A stretch of 64,000 nt of DNA from Porpolomopsis calyptriformis (lineage: Eukaryota; Basidiomycota; Agaricomycetes; Agaricales; Hygrophoraceae), in NCBI GenBank assembly GCA_951640195.1, contig OX621171.1:124001-188000 (forward strand). The letters run 5' to 3'. Made by a program: the position numbers and the translations under genes. Of the stretch, positions 32,369 to 42,669 are shown in pieces. The notes under the pieces are model-generated. The model ran no database searches. It saw only the letters and a program-made list of their open reading frames with translations, and had not been told where the DNA came from. The stretch's first letter is position 1; every line of letters begins with the position of its first letter.

Positions 32369-32495
32369 GCTTAGCTACATATGAAAGGGGTGTTTGACAA
32401 TCCTGGTCCTCCAAGTCCACTTGAATGTTATCCTGAGCAAGTAGCAGCTTCACAATGGCATTATGCCTGTTATTAGCTGCATATGAAAGGGGTGT

Positions 32496-32871
32496 TGTCA
32501 CAGTTGTAATTCTTCTTCTTTCCTTTATCTTATCTTGGGAATCCCCACATTCTTTCATTGGGATTCCCCATTGCCTTTCTCTGGGATTCCCCATTACTCT
32601 ATCCATATGCAGACACTTTTCATTTCCGTTATGTCTCAACCCCTTATGATTCATCATCAATCACGATGACTCATCCCTTATCTCTTACACATGTTATGTT
32701 GCACTGACTCACACAGATAAGTAGTCAGTATATAAAGGGTACCTTTGTACATATCAGACCTTAAGTCTGATTCCTCGTTAGCTACTCATAATAAGGACTT
32801 AGAACAATACCTTCATCTCTTGGGACAGAACACCTGAAGTAAAACACATTCTAAACAACCGGTTTATAACA
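32496..32871 (+). repeat. Gypsy-F 5' LTR
   Basis: TGTCA...TAACA. TGACTCA at 32705-32711, TATATAAA at 32729-32736 and AAGTCTGATTC at 32763-32773 (34 nt after the TATA start). Confidence 0.92.
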
Positions 32872-32872
32872 A

Positions 32873-32883
32873 GACTCAGACTT
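32873..32883 (+). promoter_or_regulatory. Gypsy-F self-complementary primer-binding site
   Basis: GACTCAGACTT pairs with AAGTCTGATTC in the LTR at 10 of 11 positions, the same layout as Gypsy-D. Confidence 0.68.
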
Positions 32884-32984
32884 CCTTCTGGTTCTCTCCC
32901 ACTTGCTTATCCAAACACTTTTTGTCACTGTAATCATCGACATCACTCCTCTTATCCTTACCCATTTCCATCCTGGCCACCACC

Positions 32985-34475
32985 GATAACTCAGACGCTG
33001 AACAATACGAAGACCCTCTTTCGAGATCAACTTTCTCAACTATCATCTGAGATCAAGAACCCTCCTTTTCCTCTGATCTTGAGGAAACACTAGCTGCTCC
33101 CACTCCTGCCCCTGCTCCTACTCCCCTAGGACTGCGAACCCAATCAAGAACAAGAGGACTCTTCTCTTCATCTTCAGCCCCAGTAACCAGACCAGTTCAT
33201 CAATGGACTGCTACCCCACCAGGACAATATGGTTCCCTTTACTCCCAACTTTCCTCTGTGACATCAACACCAACACCAACAGCTCCAACAACCCCACTAC
33301 CCATGACATCTACCAACATGTCAGGAACATCCACCAATGCCCCCACCAACCCCCCTGCCATTGATATCACGACCTTAATAGCTACCATTTGCCAACTCAA
33401 GCAAACCATTGCTCAACAAACTCAGCTGATCACTCAGCTTCAACAACAACAACAGCCTCAGCCTCCTCAACCCCCTCAACCACCCCAACAACCTCCTTTG
33501 CCTCAACAACCCACTCCTCCCCCCATCAAGATTGCAAAACCCGATAAATATGACAGGTCTGCAGCCAAATGTCTCAACTTCATCCAGGCTTGTCATCTAG
33601 TTCTTGACAACAGCCAGTGGTCTGACAGACAAAAGATTACCTACATCTTGTCATTTATAAAGATCAGTGTCACCCAATCATGGGCTCAACAGCAGACTCA
33701 AGATTTCAATTGCAACCAATGGATCGGAGCTGACTACAAGGATTTTATGGAGTTGATTGAGGAAAGCTTTGGAGATGTTGATGCCAAGGTGACAGTGCAG
33801 GTCAAGATTCAAAAGGTAACTTAAGGACTTTCAACTGTGGACAATTATAATGTATGATTTGGAGCTCTTGCGGACGAAACTGGATTCAACAACAATGTGC
33901 TCAAAGTTTTCTACCGAAATGGCCTCAATCCTAGGATCCTCGAAAAGATCTATGCCCTTGATCCCATCCCTGCCACCCTTAACACTTGGAAGAGAAAAGC
34001 TTCCATCTTCAACCAACAACATCTTGAACTCACACTTGAGCGTCGTGCTGCTCCCTGGAGTAACTACTATGCTCCCAGGGAGACTATGGCTCGACCAGCA
34101 ACCCAAACTCCCTCCTCTGCTCCTATCAAACAGGAGACAACTTCCTCTTCATCAATATCGCGCATTCCGTGAGGCAACTGCTATCGCTGCGGAGAACCAG
34201 GTCATTGGGTGAACAAGTGTCCAAATCCCCCTCTCGCCTCTTCTTTGTCACCGCACCCATCAAGTAGTGCCCCTGCCAGACGATGAGCAAGACCAAACAC
34301 AGGGTGAGGTCAAGGAAGAAACATATGAGGTATTGAGATGGAATGAGTTGACAAGATGGTTTCCCCAGCTACTACGGAGGAAACTATTCAAGTAGTGGAC
34401 AACTACGGGATTGATCACTGGCCGAAAGAGAGAAAAGCTCAGCTCATCAAGGAACTGAAAGAACAGGGTTTTTAG
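32985..34475 (+). pseudogene. gag: Gypsy-F gag
   Basis: The frame is open from about 32985 (DNSDAEQYEDPLSRS), with an ATG at 33258. A Pro/Thr-rich leader is followed by a Gln-rich segment (IAQQTQLITQLQQQQQ), a capsid-like region (IKIAKPDKYDRSAAKCLNFI), a CCHC knuckle CYRCGEPGHWVNKC (about 34180-34221) and the conserved end LIKELKEQGF-TAG. Stops near 33048, 33822 and 34171; the last replaces an Arg just before the knuckle. It ends on the slippery heptamer GGGTTTT. Confidence 0.82.
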
Positions 34476-37400
34476 AGAGTCTGAACATTTTGCCTGCCAT
34501 TATGGACATATCTACTCAAGAATGTATTATCACCCTATGCAATCTATTTCGAATTCTTGGTACTCTTGAAGAAGGCAATCTTGGACTCATCTTGGATGTT
34601 TGGATTGAAGCTACCGACACTGGTTGACGTGTTCCAGCCACTGCTCTGGTTGATAGCAGAGCCTCTGGAAATTTCATGGACGAATCCTTCGCAACTCGCC
34701 ACAATTTTACTTTAATACAATTGGAAACCCCAATCCCCGTATGGAATGCCGATGGATCTGAAAACTGAGGTGGACCCATTGAGAACAATATTGATATTTG
34801 GTTAGAGGCTCCTGGAGGACACAATAAATGGATCATATTGGAAGTGACCAATCTCAGATCTAAGATGGATATTATCCTCGGCTTCCTGTGGCTCAAAAAG
34901 CACAATCCCAACATCGATTGGAAAGAGGCAACACTGGCTCTAGATAGCAAAGAGATCCTCCATCGATGGATAGTCAGTGATGCAGAGTCACCGGGAATGG
35001 AATCGGTCATGCTGGCCATGAATCGACGTGTATCAAAGTTGGATGAATCCCGAGCCAGCACAGTGGAAGAAGATATGCAAAAGTTTGTACCGGAGGTATA
35101 CTAGAAAGACTATTCTAGCATCTTTGCCAAAGAATCCTTCGACCACCTTCCACCACATTTGGAATTCGACCATGCCATAGAACTGGATGAAACCTTCAAA
35201 CCAGTCAAAGGTGCGAAATACGCAATGTCCCCTCTTGAGATGGATCACTTATACAAGTTCATTGATGAAAACCTATCTACTGGACGAATACGAACTTCCA
35301 AGTTGAAACAAGTCTCTCCATTCTTCTTTGGAAAGAAAGCTGAAGAAGTGAATGCTAAAGGTAAAAGCGCTGGTTTACGCCCTATCGAGAACTATTGCTA
35401 CCTCAATGAACACATGGTTCCCGACCACTATCCCCTCCCCCTTCTTCACCAGATACTCCAATAACCAAAGCTTTTGACAGCATCTCTGTTTACGGTCATG
35501 GATATCCGATGGGGATTCAACAACATCAGGATCAAGGAAGGTGATAAATGGAAAGCCACTTTCATCACTGAAGCAGGCGCCTTCGAACCCACTGTAATGT
35601 TCTTTGGTTTGCGAAATTCTCCAGCCACCTTTCAATGGATAATTGACACAAGATTCAAAGAAGTCCTAGATTCTGGAAATGTTTTCATCTATATTGATGA
35701 TGTGCTTGTTTGTGGAGACGATCTACAAGAACTGCGATACTGGACCTTCAAAACTCTAGATATCATGAAGAGATACGGACTCTTGTGTAAACCTGTCAAG
35801 TGCTAGTTCGAGAAGGAAGAAGTTATTTATCTCGGAGTCATCCTGTCCAAGGGACAAATTACCACTAATCCGAAAAAGGTCAATGCTATCATGTCTTGGC
35901 CTATCCCTGAAACAGTGAAACAACTCCAATCATTCTTGGGCAGTGCGAACTTTTGGCAAAGATACATCAAGGGTTTTTCCAAAGTTGCTACCCCTCTCTA
36001 TGAACTCTTGCACAATGAAACTGTGTGGGAATGGACCCCTTGAAGATAAGAAGCTTTCAACAACATCAAATCCCTTTTGACGAATGCACCCGTCCTTCAT
36101 ATTCCTGATCGCAATCTCCCTTATTGTCTAGAAACTGATGCCTCCATCATCGGAATTGTAGGAATATTCTCCCAGCTTCACAACGGACACTGGAAACCTG
36201 TTGGCTACCACTCAAGATCTACCTCCCCTACTGAAAAGAACTACCCAACCCATGATCTAGAGCTCCTAGCGATCATTGACTCTTTCAAACAATGGCGCTA
36301 CCTCCTCGAAGGAGCAAGACATGATATCCTCATCAAAACAGACAGTCTGGCTTTACAATATTTCTCCAAGAATCTTTGCTTGTCGAATCGCCAGACTTGT
36401 TGGGCTGAATATCTGTCCAGGTTCGGGTTCAAAATTGAGTATGTTCCAGGAAGGAAGAACAAGGCTGATGGCCCGTCCAGACGCCCTGATTACTTACCCA
36501 GCGTCGAAGCCAATGTGGAGAATGAAGTTCTGATAGTCCGCAACTGATGGATTAATTCAATTGTCAAGTTGTTGAATCCAAGTTTTCTTTCTAGGTTACG
36601 CTTCAAAATCCCACTCCCACAGAAGATCCAAGATAAACTCGAGGATGCCTCACTCGCTTGGACCCAAGCAGATGGGCTTGTACACAATGTTGAAGGTCGA
36701 ATAGTAGTGCTGGAGGAAGTATCTTTGCACACAGACATTATATAACTGTCCTATGCCTACCCCCATGCTGGCCACCCTGGCATTGAGAAGACGAAGGAAC
36801 TCGTTCTTTGTAACTTTACCTGGGATGGTGCCCCACAAGACATCACCAACTACATTCGATCCTGTCCAGCTTGTCAACAAAACAAGAATTTCCCTTCAAA
36901 ACCATCAGGATTACTCCAACCCATACCCCCTTCTATGGAACCATGGAAAGAAATCACCATTGATCTTATTGTCGAACTCCCCAAGTCACAAGGCTATGAT
37001 GCTGTAATGGTCATTGTCAATTGCTTCACTAAACATGCTCACTTCATTCCAACAACTTCCAATCTCTCATCAGAAGGTGCTGTGAAACTTTTTCAGAATC
37101 ACATCTGGAAACATCATGGATGGCCCCAAAAGGTTATATCCGATCGTGGAGTGCAATTTGCGTCGAAATTCACAGAAGCCCTCAACAACTCTCTAGGAAT
37201 CATCTCCGGTCTCTCCACTGCATATTATCCCCAAACAGATGGCCAAACGGAACATACCAATCAAGAACTCGAAGTCTATCTACGTTTCTACACCAACTTC
37301 ATGCAGGATAACTGGTCAGAATGGCTCACTTCTGCGGAATTTGCCTACAACAATTGACAACATTCTGCAACTTCACAATCACCATTCTATATGGAATACG

Positions 37401-38014
37401 GATGTCACCCCCACCTCCCCACAACTATTCCAGATCAAAGCAATGTCCCAGCAGCCAACACCTTTCATGAATGCCTCACATGCGCACAGCAAAACACTGA
37501 ACAATCTCTATTGAAGACAACAGAATCGATGAAGAAATATGCCAATCGCAAATGGAAACTCTCACCCTCCTATGAAAAAGGAGACCTAGTCTGGTTGGAC
37601 ACCAAGAATATCAAGATGACACGACCCTCAAAGAAGCTTGACAATCGATGGACCAGACCATTCAAGGTCTTGAAAAAGATATTGGACCTTGCCTATCTGA
37701 TCGACATCCCTGGAACATGGAGACTACACCCAGTCTTTCACGTTTCACTCCTAAGACCCAATGTTGGAAATAAATCACTCCACCCTGATGTCATCAACAC
37801 ATCATGGCCTCCTCCTGATCTGATCGAAAATGAAGAAGAATACAAGGTCAAATCCATATTGCAACATTCCGGAGCTAAACAACGACGAAAATACCTAGTC
37901 AAATGGAAAGGTTATCCAATTAAAGAAGCCACTTGGGAAGATCGATCAAACATTTTACGACACACCAAGGAAATTGTGAAGATGTATGAAGACTCAATTC
38001 AAACGGCGACTTGA
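34466..38014 (+). pseudogene. pol: Gypsy-F pol: protease, RT, RNase H, integrase, chromodomain
   Basis: The -1 frame starts at the slippery site. Protease reads DSRASG where Gypsy-D has DSGASG, so the active-site Gly is lost. RT YIDD is intact (FIYIDDVLVCGDD). The integrase has CPACQQNK, D (TIDLIVELP), D (ISDRGVQF) and E (TEHTNQELE). The chromodomain (YLVKWKGYPIKEATWED) is complete. At least ten in-frame stops, e.g. 35102, 35462, 35806, 36042, 36545, 36745 and 37357; most align to Arg or Gln codons in Gypsy-D. Confidence 0.9.
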
Positions 38015-38175
38015 TTCTATTCATTCATTTGTCATCATACCATCTGCCAAGAATTGACCTCTATTTTTAGAATCACTCCTTATAAACTACAAGACGTCTC
38101 CACTTTCCTTCACGATTCAATAACTTTGTTGCAATGGTCAAGACCACTCAACTAAAACGTTGCAATAACTTCATC

Positions 38176-38913
38176 ATGCCTACTACACGATCCACACAAT
38201 CCCCCTCCCCTCAAGTTGCTATCTGATATGCAGGACAAATCTCTCCATCCCACCTCCGATCCCCCACTCCTGGTCCCTCCACCATTGTTTCTTCTCCTCG
38301 ACAACTGCATCGACAGGCTCACCCCCATGTGGAAGACTTCTTCAAAGGATAAACCCCTCCTCCTGAAGATCCCACTGTCACTATCTCCCATCTCACGGTT
38401 CACAGCAACAGTGTCAGCAACTGGAACCAAGAACTTTGTTAGGAGCGCAATGCCCTGCAAGCTGAGAACAAGTCATTATGAGAAAGAATCGCATACTGGA
38501 AGAACCATTGGGATGAAGGTGAACTCAAACTTTGGGAGCTCCAGCAACAGAAGAAGCAAATGTGGGTAGACTGTTACGATATCACCACCCGCGCCATCAT
38601 TGTCAAGCTCATGGAAGAGAGTTATCAAGCTGAACAGCTCACCAGGGAAGATTTCCTCTGGTCTCAGTGAGATCTCGCAATGAGAGAGACGCTGATTGAA
38701 TATGGAAAATCAGTCAAACACCCCATCGACCTTGATTTGGAATACCCGGATGACAACAATGACGTCACGACAGTCCGAGCCCCCTCCCCAGTCGAAGCAA
38801 CTTCAGAAGCCGAACTCATCGCTTCCCCCTCAGTGGCTGTCGAGGCCCCCGCCACTGAGGAAATCCTGACCCAGGCCTCAGAGAACGAAACAACCGACAC
38901 CGCCCAAGTTTGA
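38176..38913 (+). pseudogene. Gypsy-F third ORF, homologue of 24796-25533
   Basis: ATG 38176 (MPTTRSTQSPSPQVAI) to TGA 38911-38913. It shares the coiled-coil core, CYDITTRAIIVKLMEES and LDLEYPDD with the Gypsy-D copy. Stops lie near 38224, 38348, 38438, 38478 and 38668. Protein-level similarity is kept across both copies while the intervening DNA diverges, supporting a once-functional element gene. Function unknown. Confidence 0.72.
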
Positions 38914-38948
38914 AATTCAGGATGAATTTCCTTTGAAGCCGAGGTGTA

Positions 38949-39346
38949 TGTCATGGTTGTAATTTTTCTTCTTTCCTTTATCTTATCGTATGCAAACCTG
39001 TATCTTATCTTGGGAATCCCCACATTCTTTCATTGGGATTCCCCATTGCCTTTCTCCAGGATTCCCCATTACTCTATCCATATGCAGACACTTTTCATTT
39101 CTGTTATGTCTCAACCCCTTATGATTCGTCATTGATCACGATGACTCATCCCTTATCTCTTACATATGTTATGTCGCACTGACTCACGCAGATAAGTAGT
39201 CAGTATATAAAGGGTACCTTTGTATGTATCAGACCTTAAGTCTGATTCCTCGTTAGCTACTCATAACAAGGACTTAGAACAATACCTTCATCTCTTGGGA
39301 CAGAACACCTGAAGTAAAACGCATTCTAAACAACCGGTTTATAACA
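38949..39346 (+). repeat. Gypsy-F 3' LTR
   Basis: 398 bp with a 22-bp insertion (GTATGCAAACCTGTATCTTA...) relative to the 5' LTR. TGACTCA at 39180 and TATATAAA at 39204 are retained. Confidence 0.92.
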
Positions 39347-40985
39347 GCTGTCTGACAATTCAAGTCCTTTGAGTCCACGCAAACATCAACCCAAGCAAGC
39401 AGCAGCTTCACGATGGCATCATACCCATTTGAGGCTGCATATGAAAGGGGTGCTCAACCATCACTGTCAGCTTTGTCTGGATTGGCCCCACCATTAAGCT
39501 TGGTATGGACAACCTCATCTAATCCCCAGTAAGCAGCAATATGGACTCCTGAAAAATTCCTTGCAAAATCTTAACTGTCACCAGACACCAACATAACTTA
39601 GCTAGCACATGCAACTTTAGATTCATCTCCAAGGAAATCCATTGCCAAGTTTAAGATACTGTTTTGGTGTCGACATGCATGAAGGCCCCAGTTCCAGGCT
39701 GCATAACAAAGGAAAGGGTTGTCATGCAACAGGGACTTGAACTCCACATTACTATTGCAATAGCCACAGGCAAATACATCAAATGAAAGATAGGTGAGAC
39801 ATGTTGTTGCAATAGCAACCTTAGCATTTGGAAAGAGGAATTTACCCCAACCCTCAAAATATTGCTGAGTCATGTAGTCTGTACAGATTTATGCTCAATA
39901 TACCATCACATAAGTGGACATTCTACTCATGAGCAAGGCACACAATGTGCTGTTCCTCATCAATCACAACCAGACCAGCACACACAGAGGTTAGCTTCTG
40001 TTTGAAGATGAGAGCGAGACAATTTATCTTAGTCATCTTGGATGAAACAGCAAGAGCATGTTGAAGTTCCTCAACAGACAATGGTCAAGATGTGTATATA
40101 ATCCACAACAGAACCCGCATCACCAAGTCTCTTGTATTAGCTTGCTGTTTAATTTGTTCCATAGCTTCATTATAAATTTGATCTATCTCATCCAGAGGAT
40201 TATCCAGGGTACAAAGGACAGCTTTTTCATTGCCCTGTTCCAACAATGCATTTATATGCAAGTGCACTAGTAAAAACCTTGCTAGAAGTTAATACAAAAT
40301 GGTATAAAATGTTTTGGAGATGCTCACATGCCCCTGGCACTTTCAACAATTCTTTTCATAGCAATGTTTTGCAGCTTAGCAAGGGCTAGATAGTCAGCAA
40401 GCTGGCTTTGGACATATTTTGCTACATCTGCATCAGCTGCATGAATTTGGATCTGCTGTGTATTACAAAAGTATGGTTCAATGGAAGGGAGATTGTGAGA
40501 TGTCACTATCAAATTAATGGATCCAGAGAGAGACCAAAGAGTCTTTAACAGTTTTACTCAATCATCCTTGGAACATTCATCCAGGGCATCCACTACAATG
40601 AATACCTTGGTGTATGTCTTGAGTTCCAGCTCCAACACTTTGACAAGCTCATCAAGCATGGGTGAAGGGTTTCGAGCTTTGAAACAATAATAAAATGACT
40701 TGATGTTGTCAGATGCGGAAGGATAGTCTTGGACAAACTGCTTGAGTAGACTTGTCATAAGGTTTATAGCTATCTGTATCATCTGTTCTTTGTAATTGCA
40801 GTATATGCATGCTATCCCAACATTACTATCTTTGAAGAGTGTCTGGAGATTGTCAACAACAATTGATCTAAAGGGTCACAATTAGCCTTGAATAAACAAG
40901 TGATATGGGCAATGCTTTATGCAAGGATTGTTTTTCCCATGCCAGCTGGACAAAACAGAATCAATCAAGGTGGAGTCACAGAAGT
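39347..40985 (-). pseudogene. NACHT-ankyrin (NLR-like STAND) gene, part 1
   Basis: The minus strand reads a NACHT NTPase: Walker A PAGMGKTILA (about 40938), Walker B-like KVFIVVDALDECSKDD (about 40560), then VTSHNLPSIE, a winged-helix-like region (TCLTYLSFDVFACG, about 39760) and the first ankyrin units (HIAAYWGLDEVV, SYAASNGYDAIVKLLLA). This order is that of fungal NLR-like proteins in the HET-E/NACHT-ankyrin class, which act in non-self recognition. The N-terminal effector region is missing: Copia sequence starts at about 41025. Several stops and at least one intron-like gap are present. No function is expected now. Confidence 0.8.
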
Positions 40986-41024
40986 AGATAAAGCTTACTG
41001 GTTATGCTTAGGTAAACAATAAGT

Positions 41025-41489
41025 TTACATCCCACTCCTGCTTATACCAGATTGCCCTAATACATTGGTTCTATGCATATCCTGGTATTGAGCAAAGTGT
41101 GATAACTTAACCCCAACCCTTACATTGATGGAGATAGACCTTGTTATTCTGTCCCATTTGATTTTGAACCCTAGGAACCAGTGGATCTCACCCATGTCTA
41201 CAAGTTTGAAGTGGCCACTAAGGCCTTGCTTGAATTCGTTTACTGCCAGGGTGGATGATCCAGCTATGGCCATGTTGTCTGTGGCTACTGTAACAATAAC
41301 CTTGCTACTGAGTTCGCATTTGAAGAATACGGAGTAGTCAATGCTTGACTGGCAGTATCCCATCACATAGAATGCTGCAGCGAGGGTCTTATACTATTCA
41401 TGTCTGGCCTGCTTCAGCCTATACATGGCTTTGAGGAATCAACAAACTTCCCTTCTTCCCCAGGTTTCAAGACTCCTTTTGGCAGCTTC
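41025..41489 (-). pseudogene. Copia RT, C-terminal part
   Basis: Resumes after Gypsy-E with LPKGVLKPGEEGKFV and MYRLKQARHE, then DYSVFFK. The site normally reading YVDDLLIAG reads VATDNMAIAG, so the catalytic motif is lost. HFKLVDMGEIHWFLGFKI follows. Ends at TGA about 41025. Confidence 0.82.
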
Positions 41490-41745
41490 TGTTAGGTCTG
41501 AAGTTTTGGAGTTGATTTCAGAGATTGGAGTTAGATAAACGACAGGACTTAGTTGATATTCTGTTTACAGATACAGGGAAAAAATGCAGTACTTATATAC
41601 CTGCTAGATAATTATATCTGAGACATAGTGACGACAGAGGACGTCATAAGTAGGAAACATGTGAAAAGTACGGAGTGTTCGGAGTTGTTGGAGTAATCGG
41701 CGTTCATCGGAATTCATCGGAGTTTGCCGGAACTGGGATGTAATA
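41490..41745 (-). repeat. Gypsy-E 3' LTR
   Basis: 256 bp. CGG triplets at 41671, 41680, 41698, 41708, 41718 and 41728, and TGG at 41689: a regular 9-10-bp array at the U3 end. Confidence 0.94.
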
Positions 41746-41819
41746 GTATCTCCCTCTTAATGGGCGAGCCCTCAAGACCGCATATTGGACTTGACCATAT
41801 TTGGTAATGACTAAGAAAT

Positions 41820-41882
41820 CGGAGTTTCGGAATGTGGCAGATTTCGGAGAATCATCGGAGTTTGAAATCGGAACATATATAA
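41820..41882 (+). promoter_or_regulatory. Putative promoter of the Gypsy-E antisense gene
   Basis: CGG triplets at 41820, 41828, 41845, 41856 and 41869 lead into a TATATA box (about 41875-41882), 34-40 bp upstream of the ATG at 41916. CGG is the usual half-site of fungal Zn2Cys6 proteins, so autoregulation is a possible reading. Confidence 0.5.
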
Positions 41883-41915
41883 TGAGGTCCAGTGGATCAC
41901 TCTTCTTCATTAACA

Positions 41916-42590
41916 ATGCCCACTCACAATGAAATCCAAGCTCAACTCGCACAGCTCCAAGTCCTGCTCAAAAATGAAGAACAACGAGAACGCAAGGAAG
42001 CAGAGAAAGAAGCGGAGGAGGCCTGGAGGATGGAGGAAGAGCGCCAGTTGGCAGAGGAGCGATGGGCGGCTAGAAAGGCGGCCAAAGCTGCAAAAAGGGA
42101 GGCAGCAAGGAGGGCGAAGGAGGCGGCTCGAACAGCGGAGCAAGCGGAGATGATGGAGATGATGGCGGAGGAAAGATCAGGGTGGCAAGAGGCCTTGATC
42201 AGAAGGCCGTAAGTACTTTCTTTTTTATCCGCTTTATTCCGAAGTTGACCGGAATTCATTAGGAGGGCTCCGTGCGAGCCTTGCATCAGGAAAGGGAGCA
42301 CAGAAGAATGCATGTGGCTGACCGGACAGGGGAAGGCCCAGAGTTGTACCACCTGCCAACAGGTAAAGGCCAAATGCTGGGTTGGGGAAGAACTAGCAAA
42401 AAGGAAACGCATCCAGAGTACCACGGAGGAACCAGAACACGGAGGAAAGAGGCGACGAGGGAATGCGGAGTCATCAGAGAAGGCAAATTTGAGGGAGGAG
42501 TTGCAAGGGGTTCGGGGGGAGATGAGGAAGATGAGGATGGAGATGAAGAGAATGAGGGAGTCCATGGAGAGGACTGAGGAGCTGCTATAA
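41916..42590 (+). CDS. Antisense accessory gene of Gypsy-E: coiled-coil Zn2Cys6-like protein, intact
   Basis: Two exons: 41916-42208 and 42263-42590, joined across a 54-nt GTAAGT...TAG intron, giving 206 residues without any stop. Residues about 5-95 form a Glu/Arg/Ala-rich coiled coil (MPTHNEIQAQLAQLQVLLK...). The second exon begins with the cysteine cluster C-x2-C-x8-C-x11-C-x2-C-x6-C (CEPCIRKGSTEEC, then CTTCQQVKAKC), followed by basic KRKR and GGKRRRG (possible nuclear signals) and a C-terminal amphipathic helix rich in Met/Arg/Glu. The layout is that of a small sequence-specific regulator: DNA-binding cluster plus dimerising helices. The first ATG downstream of the TATA box is used. The host pol is broken while this frame is open. 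Binding to DNA is inferred, not shown. Confidence 0.72.
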
Positions 42591-42669
42591 GGGATGTAGA
42601 AATAGTCCCTTTAATGGAATAGATAATGTTTTTTGAATCGAAGGAAAGGATAAATAAGAGTGAAAGAAA

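Larger units (their letters stand above)
31299..32495 (-). pseudogene. NACHT-ankyrin gene, part 2: ankyrin repeats and repeated C-terminal tail
   Basis: Continues 39347-40985 once Gypsy-F is removed. Ankyrin units are visible (TPLSYAANNRHNAIVKLLLA; a later unit NRHDAVVTLLHAWADIHADS). They are followed by a non-ankyrin tail in which a 104-residue unit occurs twice (each with MNSLIPEVPPEP and SHDRTTLYL) before the stop at 31299. The ankyrin stretch is interrupted at 32069-32368 by unrelated AT-rich DNA. In-frame stops (e.g. at about 31808 and 32016) make it a pseudogene. Confidence 0.72.
32496..39346 (+). mobile_element. Gypsy-F: chromodomain LTR retrotransposon, sister of Gypsy-D
   Basis: LTRs are 32496-32871 (376 bp) and 38949-39346 (398 bp, with a 22-bp insertion). 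Flanks GGTGT and GCTGT suggest a 5-bp duplication with one mismatch. It is inserted in the NACHT-ankyrin gene: removal rejoins NCQ-TPLSYAANN. Gene order is identical to Gypsy-D, including the third ORF. It has more stops than D. Confidence 0.93.

Noticed and set aside
41910..42143. Hydrophobic minus-strand frame in the Gypsy-E accessory region (membrane protein)
   Set aside because: It is the reverse shadow of the Glu/Ala/Arg coiled coil of the intact plus-strand gene.
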